A stretch of DNA of 64,000 nucleotides from Megaustenia siamemsis (taxonomy: Eukaryota > Mollusca > Gastropoda > Stylommatophora > Ariophantidae): assembly GCA_032433765.1 (NCBI GenBank), contig JAVIAB010000160.1:30796121-30860120 (forward strand), written 5' to 3'. Shown piece by piece: positions 50,328 through 63,037 of the stretch (the stretch's first letter is position 1; every line of letters starts with the position of its first letter). Position numbers and translations under genes: made by a program. A model generated the notes under the pieces. It did no database searches, was not told the DNA's origin, and saw only the letters and a list, made by a program, of their open reading frames with translations.

Positions 50328-51594
50328 GAGATCCGATGGCTAGCCGTTTCTGGGTTCTGAGATCCGATGGCTTGCTCTCTATGGGTAGTGAGATCCGATG
50401 GCTCGCTCTCTGTGGGTAGTGAGATCCGATGGCTTGCTCTCTATGGGTAGTGAGATCCGATGGCTAGCCTTTTCTGTGTAGTGAGATCCGATGGCTTGCT
50501 CTCTATGGGTAGTGAGATCCGATGGCTAGCCTTTTCTGTGTAGTGAGATCCGATGGCTTGCTCTCTATGGGTAGTGAGATCCGATGGCTAGCCTTTTCTG
50601 TGTAGGGATCCGATGGCTTGCTCTCTATGGGTAGTGAGATCCGATGGCTTGCTCTCTATGGGTAGTGAGATCCGATGGCTTGCTCTCTATGGGTAGTTAG
50701 ATCCGATGGCTAGCTTTTCTGGGTTATGAGATCCGATGGCTTGCTCTCTATGGGTAGTGAGATCCGATGGCTAGCCTTTTCTGGGTTATGAGATCCGATG
50801 GCTTGCTCTCTATGGGTAGTGAGATCCGATGGCTTGCTCTCTATGGGTAGTGAGATCCGATGGCTAGCCTTTTCTGTGTAGTGAGATCCGATGGCTTGCT
50901 CTCTATGGGTAGTGAGATCCGATGGCTTGCTCTCTATGGGTAGTGAGATCCGATGGCTAGCCTTTTCTGGTTATGAGATCCGATGGCTTGCTCTCTATGG
51001 GTAGTGAGATCCGATGGCTTGCTCTCTATGGGTAGTGAGATCCGATGGCTAGCCTTTTCTGGGTTATGAGATCCGATGGCTTGCTCTCTATGGGTAGTGA
51101 GATCCGATGGCTTGCTCTCTATGGGTAGTTAGATCCGATGGCTAGCCTTTTCTGGGTTATGAGATTCGATGGCTTGCTCTCTATGGGTAGTGAGATCCGA
51201 TGGCTAGCCTTTTCTGGGTTATGAGATCCGATGGCTTGCTCTCTATGGGTAGTTAGATCCGATGGCTTGCTCTCTATGGGTAGTGAGATCCGATGGCTAG
51301 CCTTTTCTGGGTTATGAGATCCGATGGCTTGCTCTCTATGGGTAGTTAGATCCGATGGCTAGCCTTTTCTGGGTTATGAGATCCGATGGCTTGCTCTCTA
51401 TGGGTAGTGAGATCCGATGGCTTGCTCTCTATGGGTAGTTAGATCCGATGGCTTGCTCTCTATGGGTAGTTAGATCCGATGGCTTGCTCTCTATGGGTAG
51501 TTAGATCCGATGGCTTGCTCTCTATGGGTAGTTAGATCCGATGGCTTGCTCTCTATGGGTAGTTAGATCCGATGGCTAGTCTTTTCTAGGTAGT
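50328..51594 (+). repeat. 41-monomer HOR variant, copy 1
   Basis: T6, T1, T5 (tail 50402), then the T3 alternation and T2 T1 T1 groups as in the 55-monomer core, but only one T4 (51576), 1,174 bp after T5 (38 monomers with four bases lost). The context of this T4 (T2, T1, then five t-junction T1) is that of the second T4 of a pair. About 14 monomers, including the first T4, are missing relative to the full core. A BamHI site at 50606 is in phase. Confidence 0.82.
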
Positions 51595-54500
51595 TAGATC
51601 CGATGGCTAGCCTTTTCTGGGTTATGAGATTCGATGGCTTGCTCTCTATGGGTAGTGAGATCCGATGGCTAGCCTTTTCTGGGTTATGAGATTCGATGGC
51701 TTGCTCTCTATGGGTAGTTAGATCCGATGGCTAGCCTTTTCTGGGTTATGAGATCCGATGGCTTGCTCTCTATGGGTAGTGAGATCCGATGGCTTGCTCT
51801 CTATGGGTAGTGAGATCCGATGGCTAGCCTTTTCTGGGTTATGAGATCCGATGGCTTGCTCTCTATGGGTAGTGAGATCCGATGGCTAGCCTTTTCTGGG
51901 TTATGAGATCCGATGGCTTGCTCTCTATGGGTAGTGAGATCCGATGGCTTGCTCTCTATGGGTAGTGAGATCCGATGGCTAGCCTTTTCTGGGTAGTGAG
52001 ATCCGATGGCTTGCTCTCTATGGGTAGTGAGATCCGATGGCTTGCTCTCTATGGGTAGTGAGATCCGATGGCTTGCTCTCTATGGGTAGTGAGATCCGAT
52101 GGCTTGCTCTCTATGGGTAGTTAGATCCGATGGCTAGCCTTTTCTGGGTTATGAGATCCGATGGCTTGCTCTCTATGGGTAGTGAGATCCGATGGCTAGC
52201 CTTTTCTGGGTTATGAGATCCGATGGCTTGCTCTCTATGGGTAGTGAGATCCGATGGCTTGCTCTCTATGGGTAGTGAGATCCGATGGCTAGCTTTTCTG
52301 GGTAGTGAGATCCGATGGCTTGCTCTCTATGGGTAGTGAGATCCGATGGCTTGCTCTCTATGGGTAGTGAGATCCGATGGCTAGCCTTTTCTGGGTTATG
52401 AGATCCGATGGCTTGCTCTCTATGGGTAGTGAGATCCGATGGCTTGCTCTCTATGGGTAGTGAGATCCGATGGCTAGCCTTTTCTGGGTTATGAGATCCG
52501 ATGGCTTGCTCTCTATGGGTAGTGAGATCCGATGGCTTGCTCTCTATGGGTAGTTAGATCCGATGGCTAGCCTTTTCTGGGTTATGAGATTCGATGGCTT
52601 GCTCTCTATGGGTAGTGAGATCCGATGGCTAGCCTTTTCTGGGTTATGAGATCCGATGGCTTGCTCTCTATGGGTAGTGAGATCCGATGGCTTGCTCTCT
52701 ATGGGTAGTGAGATCCGATGGCTAGCCTTTTCTGGGTTATGAGATCCGATGGCTTGCTCTCTATGGGTAGTGAGATCCGATGGCTAGCCTTTTCTGGGTT
52801 ATGAGATCCGATGGCTTGCTCTCTATGGGTAGTGAGATCCGATGGCTTGCTCTCTATGGGTAGTGAGATCCGATGGCTTGCTCTCTATGGGTAGTGAGAT
52901 CCGATGGCTTGCTCTCTATGGGTAGTGAGATCCGATGGCTTGCTCTCTATGGGTAGTTAGATCCGATGGCTTGCTCTCTATGGGTAGTTAGATCCGATGG
53001 CTAGTCTTTTCTAGGTAGTTAGATCCGATGGCTAGCCTTTTCTGGGTTATGAGATTCGATGGCTTGCTCTCTATGGGTAGTGAGATCCGATGGCTAGCCT
53101 TTTCTGGGTTATGAGATTCGATGGCTTGCTCTCTATGGGTAGTTAGATCCGATGGCTAGCCTTTTCTGGGTTATGAGATCCGATGGCTTGCTCTCTATGG
53201 GTAGTGAGATCCGATGGCTTGCTCTCTATGGGTAGTTAGATCCGATGGCTAGCCCTTTCTGGGTTATGAGATCCGATGGCTTGCTCTCTATGGGTAGTGA
53301 GATCCGATGGCTAGCCTTTTCTGGGTTATGAGATCCGATGGCTTGCTCTCTATGGGTAGTGAGATCCGATGGCTTGCTCTCTATGGGTAGTGAGATCCGA
53401 TGGCTAGCCTTTTCTGTGTAGTGAGATCCGATGGCTTGCTCTCTATGGGTAGTGAGATCCGATGGCTTGCTCTCTATGGGTAGTGAGATCCGATGGCTAG
53501 CCTTTTCTGGGTTATGAGATCCGATGGCTTGCTCTCTATGGGTAGTGAGATCCGATGGCTTGCTCTCTATGGGTAGTGAGATCCGATGGCTAGCCTTTTC
53601 TGGGTTATGAGATCCGATGGCTTGCTCTCTATGGGTAGTGAGATCCGATGGCTAGCTTTTTTGGGTTATGAGATCCGATGGCTTGCTCTCTATGGGTAGT
53701 GAGATCCGATGGCTTGCTCTCTATGGGTAGTGAGATCCGATGGCTTGCTCTCTATGGGTAGTTAGATCCGATGGCTTGCTCTCTATGGGTAGTGAGATCC
53801 GATGGCTTGCTCTCTATGGGTAGTGAGATCCGATGGCTAGCCTTTTCTGGGTTATGAGATCCGATGGCTTGCTCTCTATGGGTAGTGAGATCCGATGGCT
53901 TGCTCTCTATGGGTAGTGAGATCCGATGGCTAGCCTTTTCTGGGTTATGAGATCCGATGGCTTGCTCTCTATGGGTAGTGAGATCCGATGGCTTGCTCTC
54001 TATGGGTAGTGAGATCCGATGGCTAGCCTTTTCTGGGTTCTGAGATCCGATGGCTTGCTCTCTATGGGTAGTGAGATCCGATGGCTTGCTCTCTATGGGT
54101 AGTGAGATCCGATGGCTTGCTCTCTATGGGTAGTGAGATCCGATGGCTAGTCTTTTCTGGGTAGTGAGATCCGATGGCTTGCTCTCTATGGGTAGTGAGA
54201 TCCGATGGCTAGCCTTTTCTGTGTAGTGAGATCCGATGGCTTGCTCTCTATGGGTAGTGAGATCCGATGGCTAGCCTTTTCTGTGTAGTGAGATCCGATG
54301 GCTTGCTCTCTATGGGTAGTGAGATCCGATGGCTTGCTCTCTATGGGTAGTGAGATCCGATGGCTAGCCTTTTCTGGGTTATGAGATCCGATGGCTGCTC
54401 TCTATGGGTAGTGAGATCCGATGGCTTGCTCTCTATGGGTAGTGAGATCCGATGGCTAGCCTTTTCTGGGTTATGAGATCCGATGGCTTGCTCTCTATGG

Positions 54501-55156
54501 GTAGTGAGATCCGATGGCTCGCTCTCTGTGGGTAGTGAGATCCGATGGCTTGCTCTCTATGGGTAGTGAGATCCGATGGCTAGCCTTTTCTGGGTAGTGA
54601 GATCCGATGGCTTGCTCTCTATGGGTAGTGAGATCCGATGGCTAGCCTTTTCTGGGTTATGAGATCCGATGGCTTGCTCTCTATGGGTAGTGAGATCCGA
54701 TGGCTTGCTCTCTATGGGTAGTTAGATCCGATGGCTAGCCTTTTTTGGGTTATGAGATCCGATGGCTTGCTCTCTATGGGTAGTGAGATCCGATGGCTAG
54801 CCTTTTCTGGGTTATGAGATCCGATGGCTTGCTCTCTATGGGTAGTGAGATCCGATGGCTTGCTCTCTATGGGTAGTGAGATCCGATGGCTAGCCTTTTC
54901 TGTGTAGTGAGATCCGATGGCTTGCTCTCTATGGGTAGTGAGATCCGATGGCTTGCTCTCTATGGGTAGTGAGATCCGATGGCTAGCCTTTTCTGGGTTA
55001 TGAGATCCGATGGCTTGCTCTCTATGGGTAGTGAGATCCGATGGCTTGCTCTCTATGGGTAGTGAGATCCGATGGCTAGCCTTTTCTGGGTTATGAGATC
55101 CGATGGCTTGCTCTCTATGGGTAGTGAGATCCGATGGCTTGCTCTCTATGGGTAGT
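51595..55156 (+). repeat. Satellite between 41-monomer variants
   Basis: Well-formed monomers with one isolated T4 (53001) and one T5 (54518). Around 54.02-54.15 kb a T6-like ttct ending is followed by T1, T1, T1 and a ctagtc/gggtagt hybrid (54147). In the block at 57543 the matching order is T6, T1, T5, T1, hybrid, so the T5 here seems to have been changed to T1. The segment is thus a damaged double-T5 block. Confidence 0.72.
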
Positions 55157-56426
55157 GAGATCCGATGGCTAGCCGTTTCTGGGTTCTGAGATCCGATGGC
55201 TTGCTCTCTATGGGTAGTGAGATCCGATGGCTCGCTCTCTGTGGGTAGTGAGATCCGATGGCTTGCTCTCTATGGGTAGTGAGATCCGATGGCTAGCCTT
55301 TTCTGTGTAGTGAGATCCGATGGCTTGCTCTCTATGGGTAGTGAGATCCGATGGCTAGCCTTTTCTGTGTAGTGAGATCCGATGGCTTGCTCTCTATGGG
55401 TAGTGAGATCCGATGGCTAGCCTTTTCTGTGTAGTGAGATCCGATGGCTTGCTCTCTATGGGTAGTGAGATCCGATGGCTTGCTCTCTATGGGTAGTGAG
55501 ATCCGATGGCTTGCTCTCTATGGGTAGTTAGATCCGATGGCTAGCCTTTTCTGGGTTATGAGATCCGATGGCTTGCTCTCTATGGGTAGTGAGATCCGAT
55601 GGCTAGCCTTTTCTGGGTTATGAGATCCGATGGCTTGCTCTCTATGGGTAGTGAGATCCGATGGCTTGCTCTTTATGGGTAGTGAGATCCGATGGCTAGC
55701 CTTTTCTGTGTAGTGAGATCCGATGGCTTGCTCTCTATGGGTAGTGAGATCCGATGGCTTGCTCTCTATGGGTAGTGAGATCCGATGGCTAGCCTTTTCT
55801 GGGTTATGAGATCCGATGGCTTGCTCTCTATGGGTAGTGAGATCCGATGGCTTGCTCTCTATGGGTAGTGAGATCCAATGGCTAGCCTTTTCTGGGTTAT
55901 GAGATCCGATGGCTTGCTCTCTATGGGTAGTGAGATCCGATGGCTTGCTCTCTATGGGTAGTGAGATCCGATGGCTAGCCTTTTCTGGGTTATGAGATTC
56001 GATGGCTTGCTCTCTATGGGTAGTGAGATCCGATGGCTAGCCTTTTCTGGTTATGAGATCCGATGGCTTGCTCTCTATGGGTAGTTAGATCCGATGGCTT
56101 GCTCTCTATGGGTAGTGAGATCCGATGGCTAGCCTTTTCTGGGTTATGAGATCCGATGGCTTGCTCTCTATGGGTAGTGAGATCCGATGGCTAGCCTTTT
56201 CTGGGTTATGAGATCCGATGGCTTGCTCTCTATGGGTAGTGAGATCCGATGGCTTGCTCTCTATGGGTAGTTAGATCCGATGGCTTGCTCTCTATGGGTA
56301 GTTAGATCCGATGGCTTGCTCTCTATGGGTAGTTAGATCCGATGGCTTGCTCTCTATGGGTAGTTAGATCCGATGGCTTGCTCTCTATGGGTAGTTAGAT
56401 CCGATGGCTAGTCTTTTCTAGGTAGT
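55157..56426 (+). repeat. 41-monomer HOR variant, copy 2
   Basis: T6 at 55157, T5 tail at 55231, single T4 at 56408: 1,177 bp, 38 monomers. It lacks the same internal stretch as the copy at 50328. ccaatgg at 55875 is 644 bp after T5, the same phase as 41336 in the reference core. Confidence 0.83.
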
Positions 56427-57542
56427 TAGATCCGATGGCTAGCCTTTTCTGGGTTATGAGATTCGATGGCTTGCTCTCTATGGGTAGTGAGATCCGATGG
56501 CTAGCCTTTTCTGGGTTATGAAATTCGATGGCTTGCTCTCTATGGGTAGTTAGATCCGATGGCTAGCCTTTTCTGGGTTATGAGATCCGATGGCTTGCTC
56601 TCTATGGGTAGTGAGATCCGATGGCTTGCTCTCTATGGGTAGTTAGATCCGATGGCTAGCCTTTTCTGGGTTATGAGATCCGATGGCTTGCTCTCTATGG
56701 GTAGTGAGATCCGATGGCTAGCCTTTTCTGGGTTATGAGATCCGATGGCTTGCTCTCTATGGGTAGTGAGATCCGATGGCTTGCTCTCTATGGGTAGTGA
56801 GATCCGATGGCTAGCCTTTTCTGGGTAGTGAGATCCGATGGCTTGCTCTCTATGGGTAGTGAGATCCGATGGCTTGCTCTCTATGGGTAGTGAGATCCGA
56901 TGGCTAGCCTTTTCTGGGTTATGAGATCCGATGGCTTGCTCTCTATGGGTAGTGAGATCCGATGGCTTGCTCTCTATGGGTAGTGAGATCCGATGGCTAG
57001 CCTTTTCTGGGTTATGAGATCCGATGGCTTGCTCTCTATGGGTAGTGAGATCCGATGGCTAGCCTTTTCTGGGTTATGAGATCCGATGGCTTGCTCTCTA
57101 TGGGTAGTTAGATCCGATGGCTTGCTCTCTATGGGTAGTGAGATCCGATGGCTTGCTCTCTATGGGTAGTGAGATCCGATGGCTAGCCTTTTCTGGGTTA
57201 TGAGATCCGATGGCTTGCTCTCTATGGGTAGTGAGATCCGATGGCTTGCTCTCTATGGGTAGTGAGATCCGATGGCTTGCTCTCTATGGGTAGTTAGATC
57301 CGATGGCTTGCTCTCTATGGGTAGTTAGATCCGATGGCTTGCTCTCTATGGGTAGTGAGATCCGATGGCTAGCCTTTTCTGGGTTATGAGATCCGATGGC
57401 TTGCTCTCTATGGGTAGTGAGATCCGATGGCTTGCTCTCTATGGGTAGTGAGATCCGATGGCTAGCCTTTTCTGGGTTATGAGATCCGATGGCTTGCTCT
57501 CTATGGTTAGTGAGATCCGATGGCTTGCTCTCTATGGGTAGT
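56427..57542 (+). repeat. Spacer after the second 41-monomer variant
   Basis: About 36 monomers in T2 T1 and T2 T1 T1 groups, beginning with the post-T4 alternation (T2, attcg T1, T2, aattcg T1). Only satellite. Confidence 0.85.
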
Positions 57543-58870
57543 GAGATCCGATGGCTAGCCGTTTCTGGGTTCTGAGATCCGATGGCTTGCTCTCTATGGG
57601 TAGTGAGATCCGATGGCTCGCTCTCTGTGGGTAGTGAGATCCGATGGCTTGCTCTCTATGGGTAGTGAGATCCGATGGCTAGTCTTTTCTGGGTAGTGAG
57701 ATCCGATGGCTTGCTCTCTATGGGTAGTGAGATCCGATGGCTAGCCTTTTCTGTGTAGTGAGATCCGATGGCTTGCTCTCTATGGGTAGTGAGATCCGAT
57801 GGCTAGCCTTTTCTGTGTAGTGAGATCCGATGGCTTGCTCTCTATGGGTAGTGAGATCCGATGGCTTGCTCTCTATGGGTAGTGAGATCCGATGGCTAGC
57901 CTTTTCTGGGTTATGAGATCCGATGGCTTGCTCTCTATGGGTAGTGAGATCCGATGGCTTGCTCTCTATGGGTAGTGAGATCCGATGGCTAGCCTTTTCT
58001 GGGTTATGAGATCCGATGGCTAGCTCTCTATGGGTAGTGAGATCCGATGGCTTGCTCTCTATGGGTAGTGAGATCCGATGGCTAGCCGTTTCTGGTTATG
58101 TGATCCGATGGCTTGCTCTCTATGGGTAGTGAGATCCGATGGCTCGCTCTCTGTGGGTAGTGAGATCCGATGGCTTGCTCTCTATGGGTAGTGAGATACG
58201 ATGGCTAGCCTTTTCTGTGTAGTGAGATCCGATGGCTTGCTCTCTATGGGTAGTGAGATCCGATGGCTAGCCTTTTCTGTGTAGTGAGATCCGATGGCTT
58301 GCTCTCTATGGGTAGTGAGATCCGATGGCTTGCTCTCTATGGGTAGTTAGATCCGATGGCTAGTCTTTCTAGGTAGTTAGATCCGATGGCTAGCCTTTTC
58401 TGGGTTATGAGATTCGATGGCTTGCTCTCTATGGGTAGTGAGATCCGATGGCTAGCCTTTTCTGGGTTATGAAATTCGATGGCTTGCTCTCTATGGGTAG
58501 TTAGATCCGATGGCTAAACTTTTCTAGGTAGTTAGATCCGATGGCTAGCCTTTCTGGGTTATGAGATTCGATGGCTTGCTCTCTATGGGTAGTGAGATCC
58601 GATGGCTAGCCTTTTCTGGGTTATGAATTCGATGGCTTGCTCTCTATGGGTAGTAGATCCGATGGCTAGCCTTTTCTGGGTTATGAGATCCGATGGCTTG
58701 CTCTCTATGGGTAGTGAGATCCGATGGCTTGCTCTCTATGGGTAGTGAGATCCGATGGCTTGCTCTCTATGGGTAGTTAGATCCGATGGCTTGCTCTCTA
58801 TGGGTAGTTAGATCCGATGGCTTGCTCTCTATGGGTAGTTAGATCCGATGGCTAGTCTTTTCTGGGTAGT
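57543..58870 (+). repeat. Segmental duplication, left copy (double-T5 block to T4)
   Basis: T6, T1, T5 (57617), a ctagtc hybrid (57679), hybrid ctagctctct (58020), a T6-like monomer ending in tatg followed by tgatcc (58101), second T5 (58143), gatacg (58197), T4 (58360), the rare ctaaac tail (58514) and T4 (58852). The same rare features, in the same order, recur in the block at 61773 with an offset of 4,230 bp until the T4 at 58360, then 4,168 bp. Confidence 0.88.
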
Positions 58871-59613
58871 TAGATCCGATGGCTAGCTTTTCTGGGTTAT
58901 GAGATTCGATGGCTTGCTCTCTATGGGTAGTGAGATCCGATGGCTAGCCTTTTCTGGGTTATGAGATCCGATGGCTTGCTCTCTATGGGTAGTGAGATCC
59001 GATGGCTTGCTCTCTATGGGTAGTGAGATCCGATGGCTAGCCTTTTCTGGGTAGTGAGATCCGATGGCTTGCTCTCTATGGGTAGTTAGATCCGATGGCT
59101 AGCCTTTTCTGGGTTATGAGATCCGATGGCTTGCTCTCTATGGGTAGTGAGATCCGATGGCTTGCTCTCTATGGGTAGTGAGATCCGATGGCTAGCCTTT
59201 TTTGGGTTATGAGATCCGATGGCTTGCTCTCTATGGGTAGTGAGATCCGATGGCTAGCCTTTTCTGGGTAGTGAGATCCGATGGCTTGCTCTCTATGGGT
59301 AGTGAGATCCGATGGCTTGCTCTCTATGGGTAGTGAGATCCGATGGCTAGCCTTTTCTGTGTAGTGAGATCCGATGGCTTGCTCTCTATGGGTAGTGAGA
59401 TCCGATGGCTTGCTCTCTATGGGTAGTGAGATCCGATGGCTAGCCTTTTCTGGGTTATGAGATCCGATGGCTTGCTCTCTATGGGTAGTGAGATCCGATG
59501 GCTTGCTCTCTATGGGTAGTGAGATCCGATGGCTAGCCTTTTCTGGGTTATGAGATCCGATGGCTTGCTCTCTATGGGTAGTGAGATCCGATGGCTTGCT
59601 CTCTATGGGTAGT
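58871..59613 (+). repeat. Spacer after the left duplication copy
   Basis: About 24 monomers of T2 T1 T1 pattern. It diverges from the sequence following the right duplication copy, so the duplication ends at or near the T4 at 58852. Only satellite. Confidence 0.75.
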
Positions 59614-60878
59614 GAGATCCGATGGCTAGCCGTTTCTGGGTTATGAGATCCGATGGCTTGCTCTCTATGGGTAGTGAGATCCGATGGCTCGCTCTCTATG
59701 GGTAGTGAGATCCGATGGCTTGCTCTCTATGGGTAGTGAGATCCGATGGCTAGCCTTTTCTGTGTAGTGAGATCCGATGGCTTGCTCTCTATGGGTAGTG
59801 AGATCCGATGGCTAGCCTTTTCTGTGTAGTGAGATCCGATGGCTTGCTCTCTATGGGTAGTGAGATCCGATGGCTAGCCTTTTCTGTGTAGTGGGATCCG
59901 ATGGCTTGCTCTCTATGGGTAGTGAGATCCGATGGCTTGCTCTCTATGGGTAGTGAGATCCGATGGCTTGCTCTCTATGGGTAGTTAGATCCGATGGCTA
60001 GCCTTTTCTGGGTTATGAGATCCGATGGCTTGCTCTCTATGGGTAGTGAGATCCGATGGCTAGCCTTTTCTGGGTTATGAGATCCGATGGCTTGCTCTCT
60101 ATGGGTAGTGAGATCCGATGGCTTGCTCTCTATGGGTAGTGAGATCCGATGGCTAGCCTTTTCTGTGTAGTGAGATCCGATGGCTTGCTCTCTATGGGTA
60201 GTGAGATCCGATGGCTTGCTCTCTATGGGTAGTGAGATCCGATGGCTAGCCTTTTCTGGGTTATGAGATCCGATGGCTTGCTCTCTATGGGTAGTGAGAT
60301 CCGATGGCTTGCTCTCTATGGGTAGTGAGATCCATGGCTAGCCTTTTCTGGGTATGAGATCCGATGGCTTGCTCTCTATGGGTAGTGAGATCCGATGGCT
60401 TGCTCTCTATGGGTAGTTAGATCCGATGGCTAGCCTTTTCTGGGTTATGAGATTCGATGGCTTGCTCTCTATGGGTAGTGAGATCCGATGGCTAGCCTTT
60501 TCTGGTTATGATTCGATGGCTTGCTCTCTATGGGTAGTTAGATCCGATGGCTTGCTCTCTATGGGTAGTGAGATCCGATGGCTAGCCTTTTCTGGGTTAT
60601 GAGATCCGATGGCTTGCTCTCTATGGGTAGTGAGATCCGATGGCTAGCCTTTTCTGGGTTATGAGATCCGATGGCTTGCTCTCTATGGGTAGTGAGATCC
60701 GATGGCTTGCTCTCTATCGGTAGTAGATCCGATGGCTTGCTCTCTATGGGTAGTTAGATCCGATGGCTTGCTCTCTATGGGTAGTTAGATCCGATGGCTT
60801 GCTCTCTATGGGTAGTTAGATCCGATGGCTTGCTCTCTATGGGTAGTTAGATCCGATGGCTAGTCTTTTCTAGGTAGT
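59614..60878 (+). repeat. 41-monomer HOR variant, copy 3
   Basis: T6-like start, T1, half-converted T5 (59688), BamHI at 59894 in phase, single T4 at 60860. T5 to T4 is 1,172 bp. ctatcgg at 60717 is 143 bp before T4, as in cores 1 and 5. A ccatgg at 60332 lies 644 bp after T5, exactly where sister copies have ccaatgg, so one A appears to have been lost. Confidence 0.8.
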
Positions 60879-61772
60879 TAGATCCGATGGCTAGCCTTTC
60901 TGGGTTATGAGATTCGATGGCTTGCTCTCTATGGGTAGTGAGATCCGATGGCTAGCCTTTTCTGGGTTATGAAATCGATGGCTTGCTCTCTATGGGTAGT
61001 TAGATCCGATGGCTAGCCTTTTCTGGGTTATGAGATCCGATGGCTTGCTCTCTATGGGTAGTGAGATCCGATGGCTTGCTCTCTATGGGTAGTTAGATCC
61101 GATGGCTAGCCTTTTCTGGGTTATGAGATCCGATGGCTTGCTCTCTATGGGTAGTGAGATCCGATGGCTAGCCTTTTCTGGGTTATGAGATCCGATGGCT
61201 TGCTCTCTATGGGTAGTGAGATCCGATGGCTTGCTCTCTATGGGTAGTGAGATCCGATGGCTAGCCTTTTCTGTGTAGTGAGATCCGATGGCTTGCTCTC
61301 TATGGGTAGTGAGATCCGATGGCTTGCTCTCTATGGGTAGTGAGATCCGATGGCTAACCTTTTCTGGGTATGAGATCCGATGGCTTGCTCTCTATGGGTA
61401 GTGAGATCCGATGGCTAGCCTTTTCTGGGTTATGAGATCCGATGGCTTGCTCTCTATGGGTAGTAGATCCGATGGCTTGCTCTCTATGGGTAGTTAGATC
61501 CGATGGCTTTCTCTCTATGGGTAGTTAGATCCGATGGCTTGCTCTCTATGGGTAGTTAGATCCGATGGCTTGCTCTCTATGGGTAGTGAGATCCGATGGC
61601 TAGCCTTTTCTGGGTATGAGATCCGATGGCTTGCTCTCTATGGGTAGTGAGATCCGATGGCTTGCTCTCTATGGGTAGTGAGATCCAATGGCTAGCCTTT
61701 TCTGGGTTATGAGATCCGATGGCTTGCTCTCTATGGGTAGTGAGATCCGATGGCTTGCTCTCTATGGGTAGT
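60879..61772 (+). repeat. Spacer before the right duplication copy
   Basis: About 29 monomers, beginning with the post-T4 alternation and ending with T2 T1 T1 before a T6. ccaatgg at 61685 is 162 bp before T5, a phase shared with 17001, 40531 and 63598. Confidence 0.8.
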
Positions 61773-63037
61773 GAGATCCGATGGCTAGCCGTTTCTGGGT
61801 TCTGAGATCCGATGGCTTGCTCTCTATGGGTAGTGAGATCCGATGGCTCGCTCTCTGTGGGTAGTGAGATCCGATGGCTTGCTCTCTATGGGTAGTGAGA
61901 TCCGATGGCTAGTCTTTTCTTTGTAGTGAGATCCGATGGCTTGCTCTCTATGGGTAGTGAGATCCGATGGCTAGCCTTTTCTGTGTAGTGAGATCCGATA
62001 GCTTGCTCTCTATGGGTAGTGAGATCCGATGGCTAGCCTTTTCTGTGTAGTGAGATCCGATGGCTTGCTCTCTATGGGTAGTGAGATCCGATGGCTTGCT
62101 CTCTATGGGTAGTGAGATCCGATGGCTAGCCTTTCTGGGTTATGAGATCCGATGGCTTGCTCTCTATGGGTAGTGAGATCCGATGGCTTGCTCTCTATCG
62201 GTAGTGAGATCCGATGGCTAGCCTTTTCTGGGTTATGAGATCCGATGGCTAGCTCTCTATGGGTAGTGAGATCCGATGGCTTGCTCTCTATGGGTAGTGA
62301 GATCCGATGGCTAGCCGTTTCTGGGTTATGTGATCCGATGGCTTGCTCTCTATGGGTAGTGAGATCCGATGGCTCGCTCTCTGTGGGTAGTGAGATCCGA
62401 TGGCTTGCTTTCTATGGGTAGTGAGATACGATGGCTAGCCTTTCTGTGTAGTGAGATCCGATGGCTTGCTCTCTATGGGTAGTGAGATCCGATGGCTAGC
62501 CTTTTCTGTGTAGTGAGATCCGATGGCTTGCTCTCTATGGGTAGTGAGATCCGATGGCTAGCCTTTTCTGGGTTATGAGATTCGATGGCTTGCTCTCTAT
62601 GGGTAGTGAGATCCGATGGCTAGCCTTTTCTGGGTTATGAAATTCGATGGCTTGCTCTCTATGGGTAGTTAGATCCGATGGCTAAACTTTCTGGGTAGTT
62701 AGATCCGATGGCTAGCCATTTCTGGGTATGAGATCCGATGGCTTGCTCTCTATGGGTAGTGAGATCCGATGGCTAGCCTTTCTGGGTTGTGAAATCGATG
62801 GCTTGCTCTCTATGGGTAGTTAGATCCGATGGCTAGCCTTTTCTGGGTTATGAGATTCGATGGCTTGCTCTCTATGGGTAGTGAGATCCGATGGCTTGCT
62901 CTCTATGGGTAGTGAGATCCGATGGCTTGCTCTCTATGGGTAGTTAGATCCGATGGCTTGCTCTCTATGGGTAGTTAGATCCGATGGCTTGCTCTCTATG
63001 GGTAGTTAGATCCGATGGCTAGTCTTTTCTAGGTAGT
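61773..63037 (+). repeat. Segmental duplication, right copy
   Basis: T6, T1, T5 (61847), a ctagtc hybrid (61909), hybrid ctagctctct (62249), tgatcc (62331), T5 (62373), gatacg (62427), ctaaac (62682) and T4 (63019). It matches the block at 57543 monomer for monomer except that two monomers (a T1 and the T4 corresponding to 58360) are missing, which accounts for the change in offset from 4,230 to 4,168 bp. Confidence 0.88.
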
